From: Trichoplax sp. H2
Taxonomy: Eukaryota; Placozoa; Uniplacotomia; Trichoplacea
DNA length: 64,000 nt
Assembly (NCBI GenBank): GCA_003344405.1
Contig: NOWV01000045.1
Coordinates: forward strand, 310,001-374,000
Direction of reading: 5' to 3'
A program made the position numbers and the translations under genes. A model generated the notes under the pieces. It ran no database searches, was not told the origin of the DNA, and worked only from the letters and a program-made list of their open reading frames with translations. Of this stretch, positions 1-13,292 are shown piece by piece (positions within the stretch are counted from its first letter, which is position 1; each line of letters starts with the position of its first letter).

Positions 1-3000
1 TCCGGGTAAATTCCGTATGCAGGAGGAATCGCTTGATATAGAAAAAACTGATATTTGCATCGGTTAGTAGGCAAAATCTAATTAAAAGCATTTTTACAAT
101 TCCAAGTAGTGCAGTACTATTATGATTATATATATTGTAATTTTGAGGTTAGTCATATTATCTATCGATAGGTTTATCTAAGGTACATGGTAAAGAAGTT
201 ATCTCAGGGAAATTGATTTCCAGGCAGAACCTTCAATCGACATCTTCTGAGTATGACTTTAATAATCATTTATTTGATATATATGGCAAAAGCTTGTTAA
301 ATCTATTTTCTTATTTAGTAATTTCCATCTATGTTTAAACTTACTATCAATATTTGGTGATTAATTTGTTGATTTAGTCGATCAACTATATTGGTGCGTA
401 TCGGCACGAAAGGGAAGAAATCATTATCTTTTCATCCTGGCGATCATCTAGCTATTTTTCCGGCTAATCATCCACGTTTAGTCCAGCGATTAATTAACGC
501 TTTACATGATGCTCCAGATCCAGATCAACCCATTAAAATCGAGTATTGTCAGGAGAAAGCCGGTAAACAACAATATGCATAAGTCATGATTATAATTAAG
601 CTATATCCCTTATTAAGTCTATTAAATATATGTTGACATTTGGAAATTAAAAATAGAATATAAAGTAATGATTATTAAAGTCTATACTGTTACAAAAGTG
701 AACGCTTTGATATTTTATTAGGTCAAAAGATTTGGCAAGTTTTCGATCGTTTGCCACTACCTTGCACATTGCGCGATGCTTTTACTTATTATCTGGATAT
801 AACAACTCCGCCAACACCTCAAATGCTGCAGCACCTTGCTACAGAGGTAAATTTACTATTCACCTTTCGTAAAACTATTTAATCATTCAATTATAAAATG
901 ATCTATTAAGGATAATAATATGATGATAATGACTTTATCCTATTCTATTTGTATCAAGGCTGCTCGTGATACCGATAAACAGCGATTAGAGTTATTAGGA
1001 AGAGTGAGTTAATGTTAAAAATTATTAGATTAATTATGTTTAGTGTATTTATATCGATTGATCTAATCCATTTTGCTTCGATAAAAATATATAATTCTAT
1101 TGATTTCAAAGGGTTCACAAAAATATGAAGACTGGAAATTTGAAAAATGTCCTCATATCATCGAAGTTATTGAAGAATTTCCTTCGCTTAAAGTTTCTCC
1201 ATTATTGTTGTTAACTCAACTACCGTTGTTGCAACAAGTAAATTTAATTAATTTTCTTTTTGTACATACTAACTACACCTATAAAATACTCATACTTAAT
1301 TCTCTGGTTATTTTAAAATTACAAAGTACTGTTATATATTGTGAAATATAAGCTAATATTTTACTGAAATATTTCAGAGATACTATTCGATATCTTCATC
1401 GCCCAAACTGCATAAAAATGAAATCCATTGCACCGTTGCTGTTGTCAGCTATAGAACAAGTGGAGGTCTAGGGGTTAAACACGAGGGAGTTTGCTCAAAC
1501 TGGCTAACAAGGCTAGAAGCAGGAGCAACAATTCCGTGCTTCGTTCGACCGTATGTTTGTTTAACTCACAGTATTTTCTTCAAGGTAGATACTATGCTCA
1601 TTTTAAATCGCTTCTTGAATCCTTAGAGATGCAGCTTTTCATATGCCTGAAGACGTGTCTGTGCCAATAATCTTAATTGGCCCTGGTACTGGAATTGCAC
1701 CTTTCCGAAGCTTCTGGCAACAACGCTTCTACGATATGAATTTATCGACTCACAGGCCAGTTGAACAAGATATTGCTATCTCAACTCATTCGAAATTTGC
1801 AGCAAACATTGAAAAAAAGAGATCGCATCTACGACGTACACAATCTGACGCATCTGATTACCCTCCTACCGGTACGAGAAGCAAAGATCGAGGAGAAACT
1901 GATGTGTCTGGAAAATCAAAAAATCATTGTTCCGGTATAGAATTTGATCGTATACAGCTCCATTTTTTTCTAGAAGTCGGAATTGTTTAATAGCTTTGGC
2001 TGCATAAACATTTTTGCTTACATCTTAGTTGCAAAGAGCGTTTTTGGAGAAATGATCTTGTATTTTGGATGTCGAAATTCGAAGACTGATGATATATATA
2101 AGGATGAGCTACGAAAAGCGTTGACAGATCACGTACTGACCCATGTACAAACAGCCTATTCTAGACAAGAACATAAGCCAAAAGTATTTAACTTAAAATC
2201 TCAATTTTAGTATTAAAGCATAAGTTTTATCGATGCATGCAAAATTATAACGATAACTATATTTCACTGTAAAAATTTCAGCAATATGTTCAAGATTTAA
2301 TAAAGAAGGATGCTTTCGAGTTATGTAAGTTAATTCTTGATCATGGAGCGCACATCTACGTTTGTGGAGATGTTTCTATGTCTGCTGATGTTGGTCGTAC
2401 AATTCAGGTATGCTAGTAAAAGTAATACAAATATATTACAATTTGGAATATCAGAAATAAGTATTAGTGCTAAATTTAGCTATTATATTGACAATTATTA
2501 CTTGTTTAATATATAGAATGTTTTGGAGGACTACGGTGCAATGTCTAGTACTGAATCGCAGGAGTGTATAACCAGACTTCGAGTAAATTACAATCTTCCA
2601 AACGATACATTTGATTTATTAATAAAATTAATATATAATTATCGTCTACTATTATTAAAGAATCACTAATGTAATTGGTTAACAGCAATTTCTATATTGA
2701 ATTGAATTCTTTAAATAGGACTCTGGTCGCTATCATGAAGATATATTTGGAGTAACTTTGAGAACATTCGAAGTGACCACTAATCGGCGAAAAGCTGCGC
2801 AGAGGTAAAATAATGAAATCAGCAGTCCCTTGAATTTACATCGTTGCTCACTTATTTGCTGCTTTTACTTTCAATTCTAAATATAACTTCTAATTTATGA
2901 TATGTTCTGACTACTGTCAACTCATTGATAGATATATGATATTTTACGGATTATAAAACACTCTTACGATTTTTCTTACTTTATTTACAATATAATCATC

Positions 3001-3751
3001 AACATAGAGCTTGGATTCTTGTTTCTGGAGATGATAAAACCGTCAAAGCTAGTGCCTCTGGGAGTAGTATTATCCCGCGTATATTTCCAGTAAGTCTTAT
3101 TGAAATTGTAATAGAGTTATCCAAAAATTAATAAGCCAACTAAGCAAACTTAGAGTCAAGTTAAGATTCAGAAATGAGCCAAAATGATATCTAGCTTTAT
3201 ACGGCGTATTAAAAAATACAATGTCTTTATAGTACATTTGATTGAACTTAGAGTAGAATAAAGATTTAGGAATGGACCAATAACAATATCTTACTTCATT
3301 CTGCGTATTAAAATATGCAAAGTTTTTATAATAAATTAATTATGACTTATAATGACTATGCAGAAAGCCGGTGGGGGTGTTTCAGCAGGTAGTCCGAAAT
3401 TAAGACATAAAGTTCGATCACGACGAGCTAGGCACAGTCCAACAGTGACGGTTCTATTAAATCCTGACGAACAACAGCAACTATTTAATTCTAATACAGA
3501 AACACAAACATCAACAGAATCGTAAGTAAATTTCATCAATTGCAATTATTACTCATTCCTTATTTTATTCCAAATTGCTGTTAAACAAATGAGAGTTTAG
3601 TGTAACATAATGTAGATTTTCGTTCATTAAAAGCGATAACCGTGCAATGATTTTGCGTAGGAATTTCAAGCGCCTTCTTGAAAGGAGACACTCTGTGCAT
3701 GCAGCAAAACCTGATGAATGCGATACAGAAGATTCTGATGATGAATTTTAA
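1..3751 (+). CDS. NOS: Nitric oxide synthase, C-terminal reductase part (5' end outside window)
   Basis: This is the FAD/NADPH reductase half of nitric oxide synthase, which passes electrons from NADPH to the haem domain that makes NO from arginine. Exons read, all in phase: (1..5), 378..562, 722..846, 959..1003, 1112..1237, 1378..1550, 1627..1934, 2029..2183, 2282..2407, 2517..2582, 2719..2804, 3008..3089, 3364..3521, 3661..3751 (TAA). Visible landmarks: [13 protein letters not shown] (start of the FAD domain), [14 protein letters not shown] motif [20 protein letters not shown] motif [29 protein letters not shown] and [10 protein letters not shown]. The order and wording match animal NOS closely, and NOS is favoured over cytochrome P450 reductase on those matches. 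Two oddities: a ~60-residue insertion after FWQQR, and a ~110-residue C-terminal tail that is first basic and then acidic (ends EDSDDEF). The haem, calmodulin and FMN parts must lie upstream of the window. The 5-base first exon is only a phase-compatible guess. Confidence 0.93.
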
Positions 3752-5177
3752 AATATGGTCATTATTTATTTAAATAGTTTTTCCAATCGGAAAGTAGTGT
3801 GATATTAAGGAATAATGATGGCGAAATTACATTGACTTAATTTAACAACGGATTTAGTAATAATTTCAATATCTAATGCGCTTATTCTATCATATCGGTT
3901 TAAATTATCTTTTTGAAGTTTGTTTGTTGCTCTAATGATTTTATTATGGCTAGGAATATAAAGATATTCGTGCACATTTATCAGTTATTTTCCTTTTATT
4001 AGTTCAACTTTTATTATCAGGAACTGAAGGACTTTTTCGATTTGATCATTATAGTGATTAAAATATGTATTTGTGAATTGTATACTTTACTGATGTGATT
4101 TCCTTGTCATGATGCTATACTAAACTATATCAGCTATAAATAAAGGTCGATTGCATATGATAAAAATTCTTTGTTATTTTCATGTAATATTTATTACCCT
4201 TTACCATTTAGTCGTTAGAATCGACTTATTGGTATCCTATATTCTATCGTATTTGTTGATACTTAACCAAAACTGTCCTGTAGGCTGTAGCCACATCTAG
4301 TACTACTACGTTGCCACAACTACCCTTGCGACACAAGAAAATGACACAGCACTTATAATAAACTTTACTTCAATCCGCATAACTACTTCTCTAGCCTACG
4401 GTATAGTAATTGGAATTCTTGCGCAGTGCTGTACAGACTAATTTGCTTAACATAACATACGGTATATAACTTTTACACAACTTAGCCTTAACCTGAAGCA
4501 CTTTTTATTGATCGCAGTCCTACTTGCATACTCTTTTAATCGGTATATAACCTATTTACTATGCTATCAACGTATTTCAATAACAAACATGTTACTACGA
4601 TTAAATTATCCAATATGGACATTCTAGGTAATAAACAATTTCATACGTAAGTCTACTTCGATAGGTCAAACATTGTCGATACGGGCTAACTTGAGTTTGC
4701 CCGTTAGGTAGGGCAAACCTAGGTTTTCCTGTAACATATATATTGCATGTTCATTTCAAACGGATGTCTCAACTAGTACTGTATACGAGAAGCCATTTCG
4801 ATATTCTACCTATACCATAAATGGCATGGAGGTCAATGGTATAAAATGATTAAAAATAACTAGTAGACCTATACGTAAAATATTTATGCCTTCATTAGCA
4901 ATATGCAAGATTCCTGTACGCAACATCGTACCCCTTTAAAATTAACTTTATGTCAGCGTATGCAAGGTCGGATTACAATTCGTGCAATAGAAACTCTCCT
5001 TTGAAAATACTTCTGACGGCTACTAATAAAATAAAATAAAATTAAATTAAAAGCACTAGAGAAAAGAGAGAAGTTCAGCAAGTCCGCTAGCACCGTCTGT
5101 CTGACTCTAACTGAGTATCACTTTCTGTCCGTCGGTGTGTATGGGCAGGAAACCAGTTCACGATAATTGGTCCTTGC

Positions 5178-5230
5178 TGACATACTGTACACTGTCCAGT
5201 GTACAGTACACTATACTGGACAGTATGTCA
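5178..5230. repeat. Imperfect inverted repeat (hairpin)
   Basis: The left arm TGACATACTGT..CCA is mirrored by TGGACAGTATGTCA. The loop side is made of GTACAGTACAC-type palindromic blocks. The left arm carries a short extra TACACTG-like insertion. It could form a long hairpin. It has the same CTGTAC vocabulary as the large arrays elsewhere in the window. Confidence 0.75.
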
Positions 5231-5953
5231 TTGATGCGATCATCCAAGTCTGAAAGACGATATAACTCTGGTATAGGAAGTTCTGGGCCAAAATAATCTC
5301 GACTTCTGTATCACTCGATTGCTGTTCAAAGATCCAAAATAATTATATAATCATCTTCATTTTTGTATTAGTTGTTTGCTGTTTAAAGGTGAGTGAATAT
5401 TGTAAAAATTTAAAGATACCTTTGATAGACTGAACGCTTATGCTTATAGCGCTTGCTGATAGAAGTACGAATACATTGCGATGATGCATCGACAGTTCAA
5501 GTCACTACTGATATTTATACTTTATAAGTATTGATCAATAATTCATTAATAACTAATAACTAATCCATAACAATCATGATAACTAGAAATTACCCGTTCG
5601 ATTGAACGTCAAGTTGAAACTTACCAAAAATAATAGAAAACTCAAATTTTGAAATAGTAGCCAACTATGGCAGGAAAGGACAGGTTTGTGAGTTAGTCTG
5701 TAATTAGGAGATAGGATTGGAATCTGAAGGAGTTTCCTTTATTAATTAATTGTATTTTTAACCAGCTGGTAGTAGAGTACAGTACTGGTAAACTACCCGT
5801 ATGAATATTAACGGTAAAATAAAATTAGAAATTGATTTACAGAATTGGTGGTATGGTGATAATTGATTATAATTTTCTGTGCTAGCTAATTAAGCAATAA
5901 ATTCAGTATGGTCGTTCAACTGCAATCATTCATTGATTAATTAGAATAGATTA

Positions 5954-6191
5954 GTAATAAGACTAACTCGCCAGTTGCTAGAGGAAACTAGAACACAATT
6001 GCCATGAAAGGAATGATATATCTTTCAAAGATACGTTATAGAATTGAAAAGGATTAGCAGTTAAACGGTAGTAATAAGACTAACTCGCCAGTTACTAGAT
6101 GAAACCAGAACACAATTACCATGAAAGGAATGATAGATATATCATTCAAAGATACGTTATAGAATTAAAAAGGATTAGCGGTTAAACGGTA
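5954..6191. repeat. Two-copy tandem repeat, ~117 bp unit
   Basis: The block starting GTAATAAGACTAACTCGCC at 5954 is repeated from 6071 with a few substitutions and a small insertion; both copies end in GTTAAACGGTA. It ends only ~17 bases before the proposed ACOX3 start codon, so it lies in the promoter or 5' UTR. Confidence 0.9.
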
Positions 6192-6207
6192 ATAATATCC
6201 CTGAAAT

Positions 6208-9200
6208 ATGATCGGAAGATTCGTTTTGCTTTACAGCTATAACAATACCTCCACGAATCCCTTGGATCGATATAGACACCAAGCTTCATTTAATTGGCAA
6301 AAATTGCAAGAGTATTTCTTTGGCGGTAAAGATATTGTCCAATTTAGGGCAGCTGTTTCCAAAATGTTGGAAGCAGATCCAATATTTCATCGTCCTATTA
6401 AAGAGTTGAGTCGAGATGAAGAGCAACGTAGAGCTATGATTCAATGCATGAGATTTAGTGAATATAACTTCTTGTCCGAGGAAGAAACGGAGAGCAACAT
6501 TTATAAAAGAAGAGTATTAACTGAACTCTTAAACATGGTGAATCGCAATGCAGCTGCAAAGCGATATCTGCATGAAACGGTAACTAAGCTATCTAGTACA
6601 ATTCAATTCAGTAATATACAATATTAGTATCTATATTAGTATCTATAATTAATATACTATGACCGTAGAGTTGACTGGAAATCAGACCCTTCTAAATATG
6701 TCTGCATGCATTGAAAGTTAGTTTGTTGTTGTTGCATGATAGTGCAATTATGGTGTTAGAAATATTCTGTCTTATTAACTATTATCTTGATTACTATTAT
6801 CGTTTATAAAATGCCTATTGGTATGCATTAGCTATTCTCAAAGGGCGTTACTTTGCTGGGTACGAGGAGACATGTCCATTATGTTAAGCAATGTCTGCAA
6901 TATCAGGTAGGAAATCGCTCAACTATTTCACAGTGCTCAATATATGGTGCTTTCGTTCTATTGTAACTTTAGCCAATAAAACTAGATAGTTACAATTGAA
7001 TTTTGCGATATTGATACAATATAAATGTAGTTAAGTGTATCATAAACTAGTAATTTGATTTTGTTTATTGATGTAAGAAGATTAATCACAGTCATACACG
7101 AAAAGATGCTTTGAAATTTGATGACATCACAAGCTGTTTAGTAGCGTTTTGTTTGCTTTTTTTAGTTATATGGGTGTTTTGCGCTGACCGAGTTAAGTCA
7201 TGGTAGTAATGTACGAAGTATGAGGACAACTGCAACATTTGATCCTAATACTCAGGTATGTTGCTATACGAGCGTACCTATGGAAAATGTTATCAATATC
7301 GGCAGATGTGACAACCATTGCGAAAAGTGTAACTTCTTGTATCATATGTTTTCGATGTTACATTCGTTTACGTAAAAAAGACCTGGATAGGTTTTATTCG
7401 GTATTTGTACGTGCATGTTTTTTGAAATGTGTAAACTTCTTCCTATGTACTCTGATTTATTAAATGCAAGTATTAGTATAGGATAACAGGTCATACGTCA
7501 ATATCAAATACTACTTTATGAATTAGGAATTTGTGCTCAATACTCCCAATTTCGAAGCTACAAAGTGGTGGATTGGTAATTTAGGAAAAACTGCTACCCA
7601 TGCACTTCTTTTCGCTCAACTGTATACTGCTGATGGAAGATGTCATGGTCTTCATTCTTTTGTTGTCCCTATCCGTGATCCCGTATCTTTAATTCCTTAC
7701 CCTGGCGTAATAGTTGGAGATATTGGCAAAAAAATTGGTCAAAATGGTATTGATAGCGGGTAACATATTTTATGTCTAAATTTTGATGTTAATAGGTATT
7801 TTTATATTTGACAATGACCTAGTTACGTATTTCCAGTCCATACGGTGTACTATTTTATTGAAAGTAACCCTTCAATGTTTTAGGTTTGTTGCATTCAACG
7901 AATTCAGAATTCCTCGGGAAAATCTTTTGAATCGGTATCGAATATTTTCTTTAATACTTATAAGACTTAAGGGCAAGAATAGATAATACAATTTAAGGTC
8001 TATATCGCTAGGACTGGTGATGTTACGTCTCAGGGAAAATACGTAAGCTCTTGCAAAGTAAGTACAGAGCTTCTCTGCATATTAGACTACAATTTCTGAC
8101 ACGATGTTATCTCTTTCAGTTTACGTTATTGCCTAGTTTGATATAGTTCAATTTAAACAATTTTAGGATCCAAATCAGAGACTTGCAATAACCCTTCCGA
8201 TATTATCGATTGGCAGAATTCTTATAACGGATGCGGCAGTTATAAATATGAAGGCTGCTATTATACCCGCTATTAGGTTCTACATAGCCTGAAATAAACT
8301 ATATTTCTTTGATACCTGAATCTGTATTCATTAATGCCGGTATATGAGATTTTTTAATTGTTTATTTAACAGGTACTCAGCTGCTCGGCGTCAGTTTGGA
8401 CCGAAGTCTTCTGGAGAGGTTGCAATAATTGAATACCAACTGCAGGTACCGCAGCTACTGTATTTTATTTTAATTTTATGCAGGATTAGATAACTCAGGT
8501 AACTGAAAATATCGACAACTTTATTCCACTCTCTTTCAGCAATGGAGACTCTTCCCGTACCTTGCTGCAATTTATGCTTTAAATGCTTTCATGGTCAGTT
8601 TCTTTGAGGATTATGCCTACATGGAAAAATTAGCAGCCACCGAATCTCAATATGATTTACAAGCACAATTAAATCAAGAAATACATGTTCTATCTGCAGC
8701 TAGTAAGCCATTAAGTACGTGGCTTGCTCGAGACGCAATACAAGAGTGTAGAGAAGCTTGTGGTGGACATGGCTTTCACGAGGGTACTATGTTATATATG
8801 CTGTAATTTCTACTAATTTACAATGTCTACATAGATTTGACTATTTTATTATCCTCTGAATTTTAAGCTTTATAATAAACGCATTATTTTTTAGCCGCTC
8901 GATTTGGAGACTTACGTAATGACAATGATCCAAGCTGCACCTATGAAGGAGATAACAATATCTTGTTACAACAAACCAGCAATTACTTACTGACTCTACT
9001 TTTCCTAAAATCTACTAGAGGTTTTATTTACTATTCGTCAGCGTTTATACTGAAATTAATAGCCTGCAGATTTGGTACAGTGATGTCGAATTACGTCATA
9101 TTCTACTATTCTATTTGATAGGCATCGAGATACGATCACCATTAGGTAGCGTAAATTTTTTAAATAATGCTGAGCCTATTCTACGCAAAAAATTTAAGCC

Positions 9201-10443
9201 CAGAACAGTTGCTGATTGTAGAGATATGAAAGGTATTTTAATTTAACTAATTTTGTAGTACTATTATGTTAAATTCTTTAGAGGTGTTAAACAACTGTGA
9301 AAATTGATAGTAAGACATTCAATACTTTCAGTAATACTCCGAACTTATCAATGGTTGGTGGCATATTTGGCTAAAAGAAGCGTCGAAAGAGTACAGAGTA
9401 GCCTAGGAGTAAATAAGGTACCATCTTTCGGTCATAAAGAGCACTCTTTTCTAGCCTCAAACCTTAAAGAGATGTGGTAAACGTTTAATTTATATTTCTG
9501 CAGGATATGTTTTCGGCCAGAAATGGTAATCAGGTATTTCATTGCCGTCCATTGGCATTAGCATTTATAGAGGTAATCCGTTGTGTAGATACACACTTTA
9601 TCATCGTTACTATATTTATACCGATGCTCTATAGCATAAATAATTAATTAATCATAATGAATATTCATTAACTGTAAATATAAAATAATTTTTCGTAACA
9701 GAATCGGGTTTTGGAAAAATTTTACGAACATATTAATAACGCACCTGATAATGGCAATATTAAATCAGTATTAGTAAGGCTTTTTTTACTGTATGGATGG
9801 TGGAGCTTAGATAAACACCTAGCCCTGCTTCTTCAAGGTATGTGTTAATCGTAGATTGAAAGGCATTTTAGTCGACTTGTGTCATTTTTATCGATGGAGT
9901 TAATGTTGTAATCTTAGGCTTGTTTAACTATTGAATTCAGGTTCTTATATCACCAATGATGAGTGTGTAGACTTGATCCACGATACTATTGTACGCCTTT
10001 GTGATGAGGTATGCAAAAGTTAACGTAATTCGAAAGCCAATAATTGTATGATGTTTTAAATTTGATGCAAAGGTCTAAGATCAGAAGTTTTTTGAGGCAA
10101 CTTGCTTTCATTCAACGAAACATTGCTATAAAAATTATTTACGATTTTGTCATACTATTATCTAGCTAAAACGTGATGCCGTACGTTTGGTAGACATAAT
10201 AGCGCCGTCTGACTTCTTACTGGATTCAGTAATTGGAAGTTACAACGGCCAGGTAAATTTGATTTATATTGTAAAACGAAGCAATACTTGCTCATTTTAA
10301 ATCACTCATGCTTAATTTCTTAGATATACAAAGATATATATCAGCGGACAATGACTACGCCAGGCTCGTTATCAAGGCCGGATTGGTATGACGTTTTTTT
10401 AAATAAGCCGAAGATTCGATCAAAACCGTTAGCGAAACTGTAA
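6208..10443 (+). CDS. ACOX3: Peroxisomal acyl-CoA oxidase 3-like
   Basis: Flavoenzyme for the first, H2O2-forming step of peroxisomal beta-oxidation; ACOX3-type enzymes act on branched-chain acyl-CoAs. Exons: 6208..6579, 6832..6906, 7166..7255, 7527..7759, 7884..7934, 8012..8057, 8167..8276, 8373..8445, 8540..8783, 8895..9020, 9122..9232, 9332..9417, 9504..9572, 9702..9837, 9941..10008, 10166..10252, 10324..10443 (TAA). All phases agree and give 698 residues, close to human ACOX3 (700). Landmarks: [11 protein letters not shown] (acyl-CoA dehydrogenase signature), [45 protein letters not shown], and [19 protein letters not shown], whose YEG glutamate is the catalytic base position of the superfamily. 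The C-terminus AKL is a PTS1 peroxisomal signal. A pyrimidine-rich acceptor (TTTGCTTTACAG) just inside the first exon leaves open a different 5' exon and start. Confidence 0.95.
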
Positions 10444-13292
10444 CACAATCTTATGTACATATAACTTAATTTTGCACTTATTATTACAATGAATGGCATT
10501 GTTCTTAATAAAAGGATGAACGCAAGTACAGCAATAAGATTTTGAAATGGTAAAGTGTTTATTTCAGTAATATCCCATGCTTAAACTTTGTTATGAAGCT
10601 TTGCGCACAGAAAATATGGTTGTAACTATCATCATTTCTTAAATTTTTGATTTCTTGCATACCTATTTAGAAATAAAAATTATAAACAGTTACGGCATTT
10701 ACCTTCACCATACGGTTGTAGCTAATAAATTTATTGAATAAGGCTACATCAACGTTTGTGCGTACAGAGATTCAGATAATATATTTGATAAGTCACCCAC
10801 AAATGTCAGACAATGTAGGTAATAGTGATCATCATGATTGCAGTTATGACATGCATGCTACGTTGAACAATATCGCTCAAGTAACTCTGTGTGGACACAA
10901 ATTTCGTTGATGTTCAAAGTGATATTTCTCTACTGAATCAGCTGTACAGTATACGAATTTCTTTTAAACAATCACCCTCACAAAAATCTCGGTATTGTGC
11001 ATACGTACATGTGTTGTTTTTCGTATCGGCACATGAAGTAGTCACGAATAAGCAATTATTAAAATTTTGCTTCTGTCCAAATCTTAGTCAAAACCTGCAT
11101 CACATCACTTGGCTAAGCGTTCCATCTTGAAAATCTATGGAAAAGTATGTTAACGAAACAGGGAGTATTTAAGCAGTGGTTATGTTGTCAACAGCTTAAC
11201 CATTATAAGTCATTATTTAAAAACTATCTCAGAGAATTGTAGTCATTGTATTCCACATGGATGATTCAAATACATATTTTGATCTCATCATACACGTATG
11301 ATATTTATTTATTTTCTACTTTATACAGTATACGTATCATAGCTGTACGAGCTATATAATTACAGGAATAAAACTTTAAGAATAACTTTTTATCTTACCT
11401 TATGATTCATTTCTTTCAAGCGATATTCTTTATTATAAATGGAAAGGGATACTTGATAGCTGCGTCATAGCTTCTGTAGTATACGTTCATGTTACAAATA
11501 CACGAAGATTATAATATCAGTGTTAATGCAGTAAGTTACATCACCAAAGATAAACTGAAACTTATTAACATTAGACATGTATGATTAATTAGGGCTATTC
11601 TAGGGCTGTCATTTAAATATGTATTTCAAGATAGATCAGAACTTCAGCTATTATCACGGTTGAATCAGAAACACGGACCATGAAGTTACAATTTCATCAC
11701 ATGCTATCTTGTACCCAATTTCGCTATTACACTTATTAGTTTCATTGCTTACAATGGAGACGATACCTATTTAATTGTGGAAGTGAGCTGTCGCGAATCT
11801 TTATGTGGAACGATTCCAGCGTCAGTATTCCTGCCATGCTTCCACGAAAATAGTTTTCAACAGCATTCTTTCAGCTTTTTAAGCTCTTTTCAATCAAAGT
11901 TATGTAGATATTTAAGATAGAAAGATCATATAAATAAGTAAGTACAATTTACATCAAACTAAAAGTAAAACGGCTCTTTCAACATACCAAATTTAAGCTG
12001 CAGCACTTGTCAAGAATAATGATGTCCCAGTCATTCCGACATTTTGCAATTCATCCTCTCGATTCTCCTTGTCGATGACTATCACAATTCTGTACTATGT
12101 ATAAACTAGCTTATTACTTCAACAGATCCAAATGTCGAACATGTCAAGTAATTGTCTGTCTATTTATGGAATTAGTAAATTAAAATCGTGCAGTTTTATT
12201 CTCGGATAGGCATAAGATCGAACGTAAAATTCAACTTTGTAGCGAAGTGTTCGAGGCCTTGCAAGGAAATCTCAACCAACACGTGCAGCTAGGACTGTTG
12301 CTTCTTCTTTTCTGCACGTACAGTACAGTACAGTACAGTACTGTACATAAAAGGGTGTCAAGTACTGTACAGAAGGATTGTATGGAGCACTATAATAGGG
12401 GAGACCTTCCAAATAGTGAGGAAAGGACGGACGCAAGGACTGCCAAGGATTTTACGGTACTGTACTGTAGTGTATACAGTACTGTACAGTACTCAGCGTG
12501 TCTCATAAAAGTACAGTAAGATTGTATGGAGGAGCACTGTCATAAAAGAGACCTTCCAAATAGTGAGGAAAGGACGGACGCGAGGACGGTCAAGGATTTT
12601 ATTGTACTGTACACTGTACAGTACAGTACAGTACAATATACTGTAGGGTGTCTCATAAAATGTACAGTACAGTACAGTAGGATTGTATGGAAGCACTGTA
12701 ATAACGGAGACCTTCCAAATAGTGACGAAAGGACGGACGCGAGGACGACCAAGGACTTTACTGTATCATACTGTACGAAGGTCTCTGTCTGTACGATTGT
12801 CACCGGGAAGTACAGTATTTAGTACAGTAGTCTACAGTACTGTACTGTACAGTATCTCTAGTCAAAACCTTATCACGTTAACTTGACAAAAGTACTGTTA
12901 ACTTGCAGTACTGTACGTGCAGTTCTGTACGGTAACGAGTGTACTGTACAGCACAGTAATACTCTCTATACTGAATGTGGTGCTAGTACTAGGAGCCGTA
13001 ACTTGTAGTCTTGTACGCTCTACAGTCTATGCTATTTGCTCCTTTGTTGCTATAGAAACGACCAAATTGATGCAATACTAATTCTGTATAGCTAATAGAG
13101 CGTTGTGTTGAAGACTTCTTATTGTAACCAATCAATAATAAAGAGTAAGAACTAGCAAACTAGTTAATATCACTATCATTTATACCCATAACAGTCCTAG
13201 GCTATTGTACATTAATACACTTACTGTACTTCATCATAATACCACGAAGATTATCAAAAGTGAATCGACTACCAATAAAGTTTATAGACAAG
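10444..13292. other. Intergenic region between ACOX3 and MORN3
   Basis: No convincing coding exon. The first ~1.8 kb is unremarkable AT-rich DNA; the rest holds the GTACTGTAC-rich repeat cluster listed separately. The short open frames inside the cluster only mirror its repeats. Confidence 0.6.
12300..12965. repeat. Complex tandem repeat with CTGTAC palindromes
   Basis: Three diverged units begin ATTGTATGG at 12377, 12521 and 12682 (spacing ~144 and ~161). Each holds GACCTTCCAAATAGTGA and AAAGGACGGACGC, followed by a variable run of TACAGTAC/GTACTGTAC blocks. Such runs are self-complementary and can fold into hairpins. After the third unit the CTGTAC blocks continue to ~12950. Confidence 0.9.

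Larger units (their letters stand above)
3752..6207. other. Intergenic region between NOS and ACOX3
   Basis: AT-rich sequence with no supportable exon on either strand. It contains the 5178-5230 inverted repeat and, just before the ACOX3 start, a tandem duplication. It must hold the NOS 3' UTR and the ACOX3 promoter, but I recognise no specific element. Confidence 0.6.

Noticed and set aside
7239-7463. 74-codon open frame on the plus strand
   Set aside because: It starts at the end of an ACOX3 exon and runs through the intron; the reading frame is not that of the exon and no motif is visible.
10891-11130. 79-codon plus-strand open frame
   Set aside because: Starts with a non-ATG codon, has AT-driven composition, no similarity to a known family and no splice-compatible neighbours.
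12247-12886. Several overlapping open frames on both strands
   Set aside because: They are by-products of the CTGTAC arrays, which lack stops in several frames; composition mirrors the repeat, not a protein.
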